Shown: positions 1 through 8,750, counted from the stretch's first letter. The stretch: 64,000 nucleotides of DNA from Candidatus Merdivicinus intestinigallinarum (GCA_018713335.1 DVOW01000061.1:58638-122637); one strand, 5' to 3'. Notes: generated by a model from the letters alone, not told the origin. A program made the numbers and translations.

Positions 1-1057
1 CTATTTTGAAAGCGGCGCGGATTATTTTGCCGGGAAAATGGGGGAGATGGCCGGATGCGGCGTCCGGATTTTTGGGGGCTGCTGCGGCACCACCCCCGCC
101 CACATCGCCGCTACGGCCCGGATTTTGGAGGAAGCGGAGCATGGGGACGGGACGGATGCCGCCGCGGCCGCAGTGAAATCCCCAAAAGCCGCGCCCAAAA
201 ACCGGTTCCGGGAAAAGCTGGAAGCCGGGAAAAAGGTCATTGCCGTGGAGGTGGACCCTCCCGCCAACGACGACGGGAGCTTTTTCATGGAAGCGGCGGC
301 CCGGCTGAAGGCCTTGGGGGTGGACGCGGTGACGGTGGCCGACTGTCCGGTGGCAAGGGTCCGGGCGGACGCCGCCATGCTGGCGGCCAAGCTGAAGCGG
401 GAGCTGGACATGGACGCTATCCCTCACATGACCTGCCGGGACCGGAACTTAAACGCCGCCAAGGCATTGCTTTTGGGGCTGTCCATGGAGGACGTTCACA
501 ATATCCTGGTGGTCACCGGCGACCCAGTGCCCAGCGCCAGCCGGGACGAGGTGAAGGCGGTCTTCAGCTTTAATTCTGCCATGCTGGCGGGATATATCAG
601 GGCTTTGGGGGAGGAAACCTTGCAGGGGCCGTTCCTGGTGGCCGGAGCCCTGAACGTCAACGCCCCCAATTTTGACGCGGAGCTGAAAAAAGCACACCGC
701 AAAAAGGAAAGCGGTGTGCAGATGCTCATGACCCAGCCTGTTTTTACGGAAGAAGCCCTTCAAAATCTCCGGCGGGCCAAGGAGGAAACGGGACTTTGGA
801 TCCTGGGGGGATTGATGCCCCCGGTCAGCTACCGGAACGCCTGCTACATGCACAACGAAATTTCCGGCATCCGGCTTTCGGAGGAGATCCTGGAACGGTA
901 CAAGGATACGGACCGGGAGGAAGCCGGGAAAATCGGGGTGTCCCTCTGCCTGGAAATGGCGGGGAAAATGACCCCCTGGGTGGACGGGTACTACCTGATG
1001 ACCCCCTTCCAGCGCATCGACCTGATTGAGGAAATCGTCCGGCGGTTAGGGCGTTAA
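1..1057 (+). CDS. Bifunctional homocysteine S-methyltransferase / methylenetetrahydrofolate reductase (3' part)
   Basis: The frame is open from base 2, so the 5' end lies outside the window and about 352 residues are visible. The first 50 or so are the end of a homocysteine S-methyltransferase domain with its zinc-binding motif GGCCGTTP (visible residues 25-32). After an Ala-rich linker a MetF-like TIM barrel begins (VIAVEVDPP, then VVTGDP). The two-domain protein would reduce methylene-THF with a reduced flavin and pass the methyl group to homocysteine in methionine synthesis. Family identity is well supported by motifs and domain order; coupled catalysis is inferred from the architecture. 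The stop overlaps the tail of the convergent phosphoesterase gene by 12 bp. Confidence 0.9.
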   Translation, partial: YFESGADYFAGKMGEMAGCGVRIFGGCCGTTPAHIAATARILEEAEHGDGTDAAAAAVKSPKAAPKNRFREKLEAGKKVIAVEVDPPANDDGSFFMEAAARLKALGVDAVTVADCPVARVRADAAMLAAKLKRELDMDAIPHMTCRDRNLNAAKALLLGLSMEDVHNILVVTGDPVPSASRDEVKAVFSFNSAMLAGYIRALGEETLQGPFLVAGALNVNAPNFDAELKKAHRKKESGVQMLMTQPVFTEEALQNLRRAKEETGLWILGGLMPPVSYRNACYMHNEISGIRLSEEILERYKDTDREEAGKIGVSLCLEMAGKMTPWVDGYYLMTPFQRIDLIEEIVRRLGR

Positions 1058-1858
1058 CTCCAGCACGCAGATTTCCGGGATATTCCCCAGCCGCACCGGC
1101 AGCTTTGTGGTGCCGATGCCGGAGCTGACAAACAAATCCGCCTGCTCCCAGGCATACCAGCCCTTGTAAAACCGCTGGGAACCCGGGGGCAGGATTTTTT
1201 CCGTCAAAAAGGGGAGCGTCACCTGGCCGCCGTGGGAATGGCCGGACAAAACGAGATCAATCCCCTCCATAGGCAGATCGGCGATCAAGTCCGGCTCGTG
1301 GGAAAGAAGGATGGTGAAGGCCTCCGGGGACGCTCCCTCCAAATTCAGGGAAGGGCTGCCCAGCAGGGCGTCGTCCACCCCGGCGATGGTGAGATTGCTG
1401 TCTGGGACAGAAAGCCACTGGTTGCTGAGGACGGTGAAGCCGCCCTTTGACAACACGTTCTCATAGACCCGGGAGGCCCCGCCGCCCCGGTCGTGATTGC
1501 CCCAGACGGCGTACTTCCCCAAAGGAGCCTGGATTTTTGAAAGCTCCTCTGCAATCATATCCAAATCCAGCAGGTCCGCGTCCTGCCAATAGGCGTCAAA
1601 AAAATCGCCGCCAAAGAACACCAGATCCGGATTCTGGGCGTTGATTTTTTCCGCGATTTTGGCCAGGTTCCGGGGGGAATACTGGCTCCCGAAATGAGTG
1701 TCGGTGAAAAAGACGGCCGTCAGCGGCTCTGTTTTTCCGGCGGTGGAAACCTTTTGGCGGCTGACCCGCAGGAGGTTCGGTTCTATAAAACGGGCATAGC
1801 CGCCAACCAGTATGGCGGCGGCAAATAGAATTAGGAAAAATCGAAATAATTTTTTCAT
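1046..1858 (-). CDS. Membrane-anchored metallophosphoesterase (YkuE-like)
   Basis: 270 residues. An N-terminal hydrophobic segment (about residues 5-24) acts as signal anchor and places the catalytic domain outside the membrane. The calcineurin-type metal motifs appear in order: FTDTHFG (D-x-H), GGDFFD (GDxxD), GNHDRGG (GNHD), LLSHEPD and SGHSHGGQ (GHxH). This set and length match the YkuE-like subfamily, in which some members act on phospholipid headgroups; the substrate here cannot be read from sequence. The ATG is preceded by GGGGGATGAG. It stands alone, convergent with the methyltransferase/reductase gene. Confidence 0.88.
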   Translation of the reverse strand: MKKLFRFFLILFAAAILVGGYARFIEPNLLRVSRQKVSTAGKTEPLTAVFFTDTHFGSQYSPRNLAKIAEKINAQNPDLVFFGGDFFDAYWQDADLLDLDMIAEELSKIQAPLGKYAVWGNHDRGGGASRVYENVLSKGGFTVLSNQWLSVPDSNLTIAGVDDALLGSPSLNLEGASPEAFTILLSHEPDLIADLPMEGIDLVLSGHSHGGQVTLPFLTEKILPPGSQRFYKGWYAWEQADLFVSSGIGTTKLPVRLGNIPEICVLELTP

Positions 1859-1875
1859 CTCATCCCCCTTTCCTG

Positions 1876-2052
1876 GGATTTTTTGTTTTGGAAGGGGCGC
1901 CGCCCCGGAAAAAATGCGGGGCGATGTGGGCGTCGCCCCCTACAAAATTCCTGTTTGTTGTTGGGGAACGATAGGAGAAGAAACCTTCCCAGAACGCCAC
2001 AGCTTGTCGTGGCGTTCCAGCAGTAGGATAGAGACACCACAGCCGCGTCGGA
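1876..2052. repeat. Dispersed intergenic element, family A, copy 1
   Basis: Gap between the phosphoesterase and the glycoside hydrolase. It holds a CGGGGCGA..TCGCCCC..CTACAA palindrome near 1918-1945 and a 9-bp perfect stem (GAACGCCAC 1992-2000 with GTGGCGTTC 2009-2017) around the loop AGCTTGTC. The tail GTAGGATAGAGACACCAC..CGCGTCG ends directly on the stop codon of the hydrolase (TTA at 2053). Related sequence recurs near 4.0, 9.0, 20.9 and 29.7 kb. Confidence 0.7.
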
Positions 2053-3780
2053 TTACCGGGCTTCGATGGCCGCGGGGCGCAGGTTGGTTTCCCGGATGCG
2101 GCGGTAGATCTCCGGGGAGAATTTGGGGGTGCGGTCGTACCGGAACAGGCCGTTCTGCTCCTGCTCGATGTCGTAAGGCTGGGTGTAGCAGAAGGCGCAG
2201 ATTTTGGGGTTGTCCAGCAACACTTCCGTCAGGCCGCAGTACCGGCGGCAGACTTCCTCCTCGGTCTGGGGCGTTTCCCCGTAGCCCCATCCGCCCTGGA
2301 CGCCGGGGCACCACCAGGTCCCGCCGTATTCGCTGACAAATAAGGGGAGTTTCCCGTCCCATTTGCCCCACTGGGGGAAATTCTCAAAGGATTCCCCCTG
2401 TTCCGTCCGGGCGTAGTGTTCCGCCATGACAGCGGGGTCCTGCTCATAATCGTGGACGTCGTAAAGGTCCGTTTGCCCCGTGTGGACATAGCCGCTGGCG
2501 TCGATGACCAGACGGCTGGGGTCGGTCAGTTTGGTCATCTGGTAAACCGTCCGCACCGTGTCCTTGGCGGTCTGGCAGTCGTAGCCCACGTTGGTTTCGT
2601 TAAAAGGGCACCAGCCGATAATGGAAGGGTGGTTAAAGTCCCGTTTTACCGATTCCAGCCACTGGGGCAGGAAAACGGCCAGGGCTTCGGGCCTCGTAAT
2701 GTCAATGCCCCAGCTGGCGTATTCTCCCCAGCACAGGTAGCCCAGCTTGTCCGCCCAGTAAAGGAACCGGGGCTCAAAGACCTTTTGGTGCAGCCGTGCG
2801 CCGTTGAAACCCAGATCCTGGCAGCGGAGGATGTCCGCTTTTAAGGCGTCGTCGCTGGGGGCGGTGTAAATGCCGTCGGGATAAAAGCCCTGGTCCAGGA
2901 CCAGCCGCTGGAAAATAGGCTTGCCGTTTAGCAGCACCGCGCCGTCCTGCACCTCGATCCCCCGCAGGCCGAAGTAGCCTGTTACCCGGTCGCCGCCGGA
3001 GAGGGAAAGGGTCAGGTCATAAAGGGAGGGGTGCCCCGGCTCCCACAGGTCGATGAGGGAGAGGGGCAGCTCCAGGAAAACATGAGGGGCGGCCTTTACC
3101 GAAACGCGCCCGGCGGGACGGCCTTCCAGGCTGGCGTCGGCGGTGAGCATCAGCCCTTCGGGACAGCCTTTGATTTCCGCTTCAATGGTGATTTTCCCGT
3201 TGCGGTAGTCGGGGGTGACCCGGTAATCCGCAATATAGGTGCTGGGGACCGGTTCCAACCAGACAGTCTGCCAGATGCCGGTGGTGCGGGTATAGTCGCA
3301 GCCGTGGGAGTGAAGCTCGGAGCTTTGTTTGCCCCGGGGCTGGCGCATACTGCGGACATCGTCCCGGGCATAAACAGTGAGGAGGTTTTCCCCGGGGACA
3401 GCCGCTTCCGTAATGTCCAGAGTGAAAGGGGTGTAGCCGCCTTGATGGCTCCCCACAGTCTTGCCGTTTACCCAAACCTCACATTCATAATCCACCGCGC
3501 CGAAATGCAGCAGCAGCCGGCCGTTTAGGTCCGCCTGGGCCGCGTTAAAGCGGCGTTTGTACCATACCGCCGGGATAAAATCTGTAAACCCAATGCCGGA
3601 CAGCCTGCTTTCCGGGCAGAAGGGCACCAGGATGGAACCGTTTAAGTGTTCCGCCTGGGCAAGGCCCCGGGCTTTGCCGCTGTCGGAAAAATCAAAGTCA
3701 AATTCCCACTGGCCGTTTAGGTTTGTCCAAACCGGACGGGCCATCTGGGGGCGGGGGTATTCGGGACGGGGAATATTCAT
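2053..3780 (-). CDS. Glycoside hydrolase family 2 protein (beta-galactosidase/beta-glucuronidase type)
   Basis: 575 residues, cytoplasmic with no signal peptide. An N-terminal jelly-roll sugar-binding domain (about 10-175, with the typical WKRRF- and GGYTPF-like segments) is followed by an Ig-like domain and a TIM barrel. The acid/base site is in WCPFNETNVGY and the nucleophile in VSEYGG, the usual GH2 pair. It is shorter than LacZ (about 1,020) and near beta-glucuronidase length (about 600). Its lack of a signal suggests it cleaves imported glycosides; the sugar specificity is not resolved. The ATG at 3780 has AAAGGAG nine bases upstream and a strong promoter about 40 bp further. It appears monocistronic. 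Confidence 0.88.
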   Translation of the reverse strand: MNIPRPEYPRPQMARPVWTNLNGQWEFDFDFSDSGKARGLAQAEHLNGSILVPFCPESRLSGIGFTDFIPAVWYKRRFNAAQADLNGRLLLHFGAVDYECEVWVNGKTVGSHQGGYTPFTLDITEAAVPGENLLTVYARDDVRSMRQPRGKQSSELHSHGCDYTRTTGIWQTVWLEPVPSTYIADYRVTPDYRNGKITIEAEIKGCPEGLMLTADASLEGRPAGRVSVKAAPHVFLELPLSLIDLWEPGHPSLYDLTLSLSGGDRVTGYFGLRGIEVQDGAVLLNGKPIFQRLVLDQGFYPDGIYTAPSDDALKADILRCQDLGFNGARLHQKVFEPRFLYWADKLGYLCWGEYASWGIDITRPEALAVFLPQWLESVKRDFNHPSIIGWCPFNETNVGYDCQTAKDTVRTVYQMTKLTDPSRLVIDASGYVHTGQTDLYDVHDYEQDPAVMAEHYARTEQGESFENFPQWGKWDGKLPLFVSEYGGTWWCPGVQGGWGYGETPQTEEEVCRRYCGLTEVLLDNPKICAFCYTQPYDIEQEQNGLFRYDRTPKFSPEIYRRIRETNLRPAAIEAR

Positions 3781-3817
3781 CAAGCGTCACTCCTTTGTTG
3801 TGTTAGAAAGTACCTTT

Positions 3818-3846
3818 ATTATAAAAAGCCTCCCGCAAAAAGTCAA
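3818..3846 (-). promoter_or_regulatory. Vegetative promoter of the GH2 gene
   Basis: On the minus strand TTGACT (3846-3841), 17 bp, then TATAAT (3823-3818), about 38 bp ahead of the ATG. Consensus boxes and spacing. Confidence 0.75.
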
Positions 3847-3938
3847 TGAGGATTCCCGGCGGAATCCTCATTTTTACAATTTGGCAATGGAATTTTCAGG
3901 AAAAACCGACTCCTACATTCCTCGCGGAACATCCCGAA

Positions 3939-4287
3939 TAGATTGTAGGGGACGTCGTGAATTTATTCACGACAGTTTCCCGTCCCGTGTAAAATGGAAA
4001 AACATTTCGGGAAATCCGCCGGGCCGGGCGACCCGGCCCCTACAAAAGTGTGTTCTGCCCCGTTTTACAAAAACGATAGAAGCTAAAATCAAACCATGCG
4101 GCGAGCCTGTGAGCCGTCCAGCGGTTGGATAGGGACACCACGGCCGCGTCGAATTACCGGCGGCGGTTCGCCGGAATTATGGCAAAAGCGGGAGGTTCTC
4201 TGCCAGAGGCGCAACTTGTTTGCGCCAGCCAAAGTTCAGCGCGGGGTATTACGGCCGCGTCGACTTAACGGCCCGGTTACCGGGCTG
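3939..4287. repeat. Dispersed intergenic element, family A, copy 2
   Basis: Gap of about 500 bp between the GH2 promoter and spoIVA with no plausible gene. It starts with TTGTAGGGGACG, and a CCGGGCGACCCGG-CCCCTACAA arm follows near 4020-4045. Then come CGGC/GCCG hairpin halves (4099-4116), CCAGCGGTTGGATAGGGACA, CGCGTCG and a GGCGCAACTTG-TTGCGCC hairpin (4208-4228) that recurs identically at 9124-9144. It ends one base before the spoIVA stop codon. Confidence 0.75.
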
Positions 4288-4288
4288 C

Positions 4289-5767
4289 CTAGAGGATGAA
4301 GCAGACTAAACCGTTGCAGCCTTCGTTGATGATCCGTTCAATGGTTTCCTGGAGCTTCATCCGGGCGTCGGTGGGCATCCGGTAGAGCTTGTTATGTAAG
4401 CCCTCGTTCACCAGTTCATGAAGGGATTTGCCGAAAATGTTGGACTCCCAAATCTTCTTGGGATTCTCCTCAAATTCATCCAGCAAAAATTTCACCAGCT
4501 CCTCCGACTGCTTTTCGGACCCCACAATGGGGCTCACCTCCGTCTGAATATCCGCCCGCATCATGTGGATGCTGGGGGCGCTGGCCTTCAGCTTCACTCC
4601 GTATTTGCCGCCCTGGCGCACGATCTGGGGCTCTTCCAGAGTGAGTTCCTCCATGGTGGGCATAACAATGCCGTAGCCGGTGGCCGCCACCTCGTCCAAG
4701 GCCCCTTTCAGCTTCATGTATTCCCGCTGGCAGGCCGCCAGTTCCTTCATGCAGGGCATTAAATCCGCTTCATCCGTAATGGTAAGCCCCGTGGCTTCCC
4801 CAAGAATTTGATAGAATAACGAGGGCTTCAATTGGATGCAGATGCGGGCCTGGCCGGTACCCATGTCAATTTTTGGTACGTTGACTGAGGCGATGTGCTC
4901 GCAGCCGGACAAGGCGCTGCCAATGCCGGACAAATCCCGCAGAAGGCGCATTTCCCGGGCAGCCTCCCGGATGGCGTCGAAGACCGCGGTTTTGAGCCAA
5001 TGCCCCTTTTCCAGCGAAACGATCCAACGGGGCAGCTCCACGGCGATCTCCCGCACCGGAAATTCCAAAAGCATCTCCGAAAGCAGGCCCTTGATGTCCT
5101 CCTCCGTCAGTTCCAGGCAGTTGACCACCGCCACCGGGCGGCCGTATTTTTCCTCCATCTGCTTTTGCAGGGCCTTGGTTTCCGGGGAACGGGGGGAGGC
5201 GGTGTTCAAAAGGATCAAAAACGGCTTGCCAAGCTCAGAAAGCTCCCGGATGACCCGTTCCTCCGCTTCCTCGTATTCCTCCCGGGGAATATCGGTGAAG
5301 CTGCCGTCTGTGGTAAGCACCAGTCCTAAGGTAGAGTGGTCGGTGATAACCTTCCGGGTCCCCACCTCGGCGGCCATGTTGAAGGGCACTTCATCCTCGA
5401 ACCAGGGGGTCCGCACCATCCGGGGAGCCTCGTTTTCAAAATACCCCAAGGAGCTGGGGACGATGTATCCGACGCAGTCGATGAGCCGCACCCGGGCGGA
5501 AGCGTTTTCCTCTAATTCCACCTGGGCCGCTTCCTCGGGGATAAATTTCGGTTCTGTGGTCATAATGGTCTTGCCGGCGGCGGACTGGGGCAGCTCGTCG
5601 GTGGCCCGTTCTCTAACAAACTCGCTTTTGATGTGGGGGATGACCAGGGTTTCCATGAACTTCTTGATAAAAGTGCTTTTTCCTGTCCGCACCGGCCCTA
5701 CAATCCCGATATAGATATCGCCGCCGGTACGCAGGGCGATATCCCGGTAAATATTCCGATTTTCCAT
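4289..5767 (-). CDS. spoIVA: Stage IV sporulation protein A, spore coat morphogenetic ATPase
   Basis: 492 residues from the ATG at 5767, the same length as Bacillus subtilis SpoIVA. A TTG seven codons upstream is in frame, but the GGAGG lies between the two, so 5767 is chosen. The N-terminal domain carries Walker A GPVRTGKST (near residue 23); the middle domain and the C-terminal hydrophobic tail (GCNGLVCFIL) are typical. In the mother cell this protein polymerises with ATP hydrolysis on the forespore surface to form the coat base. The gene lies 25 bp downstream of a SipL-like gene and is very probably cotranscribed with it. Confidence 0.97.
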   Translation of the reverse strand: MENRNIYRDIALRTGGDIYIGIVGPVRTGKSTFIKKFMETLVIPHIKSEFVRERATDELPQSAAGKTIMTTEPKFIPEEAAQVELEENASARVRLIDCVGYIVPSSLGYFENEAPRMVRTPWFEDEVPFNMAAEVGTRKVITDHSTLGLVLTTDGSFTDIPREEYEEAEERVIRELSELGKPFLILLNTASPRSPETKALQKQMEEKYGRPVAVVNCLELTEEDIKGLLSEMLLEFPVREIAVELPRWIVSLEKGHWLKTAVFDAIREAAREMRLLRDLSGIGSALSGCEHIASVNVPKIDMGTGQARICIQLKPSLFYQILGEATGLTITDEADLMPCMKELAACQREYMKLKGALDEVAATGYGIVMPTMEELTLEEPQIVRQGGKYGVKLKASAPSIHMMRADIQTEVSPIVGSEKQSEELVKFLLDEFEENPKKIWESNIFGKSLHELVNEGLHNKLYRMPTDARMKLQETIERIINEGCNGLVCFIL

Positions 5768-5792
5768 TTCAATACCTCCGCTTTCCAACTGT

Positions 5793-7340
5793 TCAGCCGT
5801 CGATCAAGGGGATCAGGAGCATGGTCCGGGCCGGAAGACGCTCCTCCTCCAGGCTGTTTTCCTCCATTACCGCCGCCATGGAGGTGGAGTAGGATTTGGC
5901 AATGTCCCAAACGTCGTCCCCTTCCTCCGCGTAGCAGATCCGCAGGGCGCAGAGGGGGTCTTTTTCCCGGGGGGAATCCTCGTTTACGGCGGCGTCGGTG
6001 ATGGCGGTGAACCGGCATTTTTCGTAAACCGGGCCGCTGACCCGCAGCTCTGCCCGGATCTCCAGGCTGGTTTCCGAAAGGATGGCGTACCCGCAGGACA
6101 GTACCTCCACACAAGGAAAGAAGGAGATTTCCTCGGCGGAAAGGCCGGTCAGCAGCTTCAGCTCCGTGGGGATGGTTTTATCCAGGATAAAGGGCGCCCC
6201 GTCTGTGCCGATGCAGAGGACGGACACCTCCAGGTTCCCGTTTAAGGAAAGGGTCCCTTCGCTGTACTGGACGGACGCTTCCCCAAAGGAGGCCCAGGCG
6301 TCGCAGACAGAGGATACGGCGGAGCCGGAATCAATGGCGTTCCGGGTCATGACGGTCAGGTCCGCGTCCTGGATGAGCCGGTCGGCCGCGGCCGGACGGG
6401 TGGAAACGTTGGCTTCATATTGGGTGGAATAAGCGTCGTCCGCCAGGATGACGTCCTGGTTCTGGTCGGCTGTGCAGAAGCAGGAAACGGTAAATTCGCA
6501 GTTTAAAATCCGATTGCTGCCGTCCTCGTCCGGCCGGGGCTCAATGCTGACGCCGGAAACCAAAAACCGCACGGCGCAGAGGTCATCCTCGGTGACGCCG
6601 GGGACGTCGGCGATCTGGCTGATGGGGATGGAAAACTCCATGGTTTCCGGTCTGGCGCTGTCGTCCTCCGGCTGGTAGAGGATATGCAAAGAAAGGTCCG
6701 CCTTGCAGATGACCTTGTTGGCAATGAGCTTGATGTCCGAAGGAACCGCAGTGCAGGAATATCCCAAAAGGGAACCGAAAGAGGGCTTAGCGGCCCCAAG
6801 TTCCAAATCTTCATTGACCACGAAGGCTTTGGAGCCGGTTTTCCGGGGTCCGCACATGGAGATCCGCAGGGGATGGAACTGCATACCGCCGCCGCTGCCT
6901 CCGGTGATCACCGGCTGGGCCTTCTGGCAGCAGACCCGCACCTTGCAGCTGACTCCGCCCCGGATGTCCAGCCGCCGCTGGTTTACTGCCCGGCCGGATA
7001 CGAAATAGCAGCGGGGCACCGCGGAGATGATGGGGTTTTGGCATTCCCCGGGCAGCTCGAGGGTCTTGGAAAAGGGGACGTTCTGGGCGACGCAGCAGAC
7101 CCGTCCGGTGTCTTCCGCCAGGTAAATGGCCCGGACAACGGCGGTCCCGTCCAGGACCACCTGGTTTCCGGCGGCTTTTTGGGATTGGATGACGGGGGTG
7201 ATGGAGGTTTTCAAGAGCTTAAAAATATTGGGGCAGTAGTCCGGGAGGAAATAGTCCAGCTCGACCGACTGCTCCACCGATGTGTCCAGGACGGTTTCGC
7301 TCAGGTAGATGGTATCCTGGCTTAAGGTTGGCTGGGACAT
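5793..7340 (-). CDS. sipL: SipL-like spore morphogenesis protein (DUF3794/SPOCS domains plus LysM)
   Basis: 515 residues. The N-terminus (DTIYLSETVLDTSVEQSVELD) and the middle of the protein hold repeated DUF3794/SPOCS-type segments, each about 100 residues. The C-terminus (about 467-513: GDDVWDIAKSYSTSM..EENSL..ARTMLLIP) is a LysM domain. This order is that of Clostridioides difficile SipL, which binds SpoIVA through LysM. Position immediately upstream of spoIVA supports the same job. The ATG has AAAGAAAGGATG upstream. A sigma-E-like promoter precedes it at 7373-7402. Assignment as SipL is by domain order and neighbourhood, not alignment. Confidence 0.85.
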   Translation of the reverse strand: MSQPTLSQDTIYLSETVLDTSVEQSVELDYFLPDYCPNIFKLLKTSITPVIQSQKAAGNQVVLDGTAVVRAIYLAEDTGRVCCVAQNVPFSKTLELPGECQNPIISAVPRCYFVSGRAVNQRRLDIRGGVSCKVRVCCQKAQPVITGGSGGGMQFHPLRISMCGPRKTGSKAFVVNEDLELGAAKPSFGSLLGYSCTAVPSDIKLIANKVICKADLSLHILYQPEDDSARPETMEFSIPISQIADVPGVTEDDLCAVRFLVSGVSIEPRPDEDGSNRILNCEFTVSCFCTADQNQDVILADDAYSTQYEANVSTRPAAADRLIQDADLTVMTRNAIDSGSAVSSVCDAWASFGEASVQYSEGTLSLNGNLEVSVLCIGTDGAPFILDKTIPTELKLLTGLSAEEISFFPCVEVLSCGYAILSETSLEIRAELRVSGPVYEKCRFTAITDAAVNEDSPREKDPLCALRICYAEEGDDVWDIAKSYSTSMAAVMEENSLEEERLPARTMLLIPLIDG

Positions 7341-7372
7341 GGTATCATCCTTTCTTTTTGTGCTTTTACCTT

Positions 7373-7402
7373 ATGCCTATGCGGCGGCGGGACAAAATAT
7401 GC
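7373..7402 (-). promoter_or_regulatory. Sigma-E-like mother-cell promoter of sipL-spoIVA
   Basis: Minus strand GCATATT (7402-7396), a 14-bp spacer, then CATAGGCAT (7381-7373). This fits the known sigma-E pattern (ATATT, 14 bp, CATACAAT-like) and the expected mother-cell timing. The TTGACA-type alternative is absent here. Confidence 0.6.
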
Positions 7403-7455
7403 GGGAATATCCCGGGGAGCTTGGGGAAGAATAAATCGGGAAAGGAGTGAAGCAC

Positions 7456-7608
7456 ATGGACCTGTTTTTGGATTCCTTACACCAGGACCCGTATTTCCAG
7501 GGGCTGCCCGAATGGCTCAAAGAGAATATTATCCAGTCCGGGGCCAAGTTTGAGAGCCGGCGGGAGCTGCAGGAGTTTGTGGCCCAGTATCTGTCTGAAG
7601 ACCGCTGA
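7456..7608 (+). CDS. Small acidic protein of unknown function, 50 residues
   Basis: ATG at 7456 preceded by AAAGGAG (7441-7447); 50 residues, MDLFLDSLHQDPYF...AQYLSEDR. No membrane segment, signal or cysteine is seen; it should form two or three helices. It diverges from the sipL-spoIVA operon and is closed by a good terminator at 7636-7678. The ribosome binding site and terminator make it a likely real gene. No function is assigned. Confidence 0.65.
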   Translation: MDLFLDSLHQDPYFQGLPEWLKENIIQSGAKFESRRELQEFVAQYLSEDR

Positions 7609-7635
7609 GAATTGGGGAAGTATACAGATTTTCCG

Positions 7636-7678
7636 AAAAAAGAGCCGGGTGTTTCTGTGGAGCACCGGCCCTTTTTTG
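7636..7678 (+). terminator. Rho-independent terminator after the 50-residue gene
   Basis: AAAAAAGAGCCGG pairs with CCGGCCCTTTTTT with one mismatch, loop between, ending in T6. The following promoter begins two bases later. Confidence 0.75.
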
Positions 7679-7679
7679 T

Positions 7680-7708
7680 TTGACTTACCTTTTAAAATAT
7701 GGTAAAAT
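7680..7708 (+). promoter_or_regulatory. Promoter of the siroheme/4Fe-4S protein gene
   Basis: TTGACT (7680-7685), 17 bp, TAAAAT (7703-7708); start codon 72 bp downstream. Confidence 0.7.
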
Positions 7709-7779
7709 GTCAATAAAAGAGGAAAGATATTTTGGACAATGTGATTTGCGCCGCAATTCACAGAAAGAGAGGGACCAGC

Positions 7780-8694
7780 ATGAACTATACTCCTGAACAG
7801 ATCAAGGCTGTGAAGGCCCAAGGCTTCTTATTCAACAACGACAAGGAACATTTTAACGGCCGGGTCATCACCGAAAACGGCGTGCTGAACGCTCAGCAGC
7901 TGGCCGCCATTGCGGAAGCGGCGAAAAAATTCGGCAACGGGGAGGTTTCCTTCACCACCCGCATGACGGTGGAGGTTCACGGCCTGCACTACGAGGACAT
8001 CGAAGCCTTCCAGGCGGAGCTGGCCAAAGCGGGGCTGGTAACCGGCGGCACCGGCGCCAAGGTACGGCCGGTTGTGGCCTGCAAGGGCACCATGTGCGTC
8101 TTCGGCCTCATTGACACCCAGGGGCTGGCCAAGGAAATCCACAAGCGTTTTTATGAGGGCTACCGTTCCGTCGCCCTGCCTCATAAATTCAAAATCGCCG
8201 TGGGCGGCTGCCCCAACAACTGCGCCAAGCCTGATTTGAACGACATCGGCATTATCGGCCAGCGGATTCCCCGCATCAACAAGGAAGCCTGCCGGGGCTG
8301 CAAAAAATGCGCCTGCGAGGCGGAATGTCCTATTGGGGCCTGCCATGTAGTGGACGGCACACTGGTTATCGACGAGGAAAAATGCAACCACTGCGGCCGC
8401 TGCATTACCAAGTGCTATTTCGGGGCCAACGAAGGCAGTCAGTCCTTCTACAAAATCTACATCGGCGGACGGTGGGGCAAGCAGGTCCGGCAGGGCCAGG
8501 CCTTGAAGCATCTGTGCGCCACCAAGGAAGAGGCCATGGACATGGTGGAGAAAGCCATCCTCCTCTTTAAATCCCAGGGCAAAAAAGGCGAGCGTTTTTC
8601 CAGCCTGGTGGAACGGCTGGGCATGGACAAGGTAGAGGAAATCCTTCTCTCCGACGACCTGCTCCAGCGGAAAGAAGAAATTCTGGCGGAATAA
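7780..8694 (+). CDS. Sulfite/nitrite reductase-like siroheme and 4Fe-4S protein with ferredoxin domain
   Basis: 304 residues from ATG 7780, which follows AGAGAGGG; an in-frame ATT/TTG region upstream lies before the ribosome binding site. The N-terminal 75 residues are a ferredoxin-like half domain of the nitrite/sulfite reductase family. The siroheme-cluster cysteines follow (CKGTMC near 105 and GGCPNNC near 145), then two ferredoxin clusters (CRGCKKCACEAEC and CNHCGRCITKC). This layout resembles AsrC-type and other stand-alone assimilatory or dissimilatory reductase subunits. No AsrA or AsrB partner is next to it, so the electron donor and true substrate are unknown. A terminator follows immediately. 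Confidence 0.8.
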   Translation: MNYTPEQIKAVKAQGFLFNNDKEHFNGRVITENGVLNAQQLAAIAEAAKKFGNGEVSFTTRMTVEVHGLHYEDIEAFQAELAKAGLVTGGTGAKVRPVVACKGTMCVFGLIDTQGLAKEIHKRFYEGYRSVALPHKFKIAVGGCPNNCAKPDLNDIGIIGQRIPRINKEACRGCKKCACEAECPIGACHVVDGTLVIDEEKCNHCGRCITKCYFGANEGSQSFYKIYIGGRWGKQVRQGQALKHLCATKEEAMDMVEKAILLFKSQGKKGERFSSLVERLGMDKVEEILLSDDLLQRKEEILAE

Positions 8695-8707
8695 TTGGAA
8701 TAAACAG

Positions 8708-8750
8708 AAAAAACAGGGCGCTGTCCGAAAAAGACGGCGCTCTGTTTTTA
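8708..8750 (+). terminator. Rho-independent terminator
   Basis: AAAACAGGGCGCTGTC pairs with GACGGCGCTCTGTTTT (one G.T and one mismatch), followed by T-rich sequence. Confidence 0.8.
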
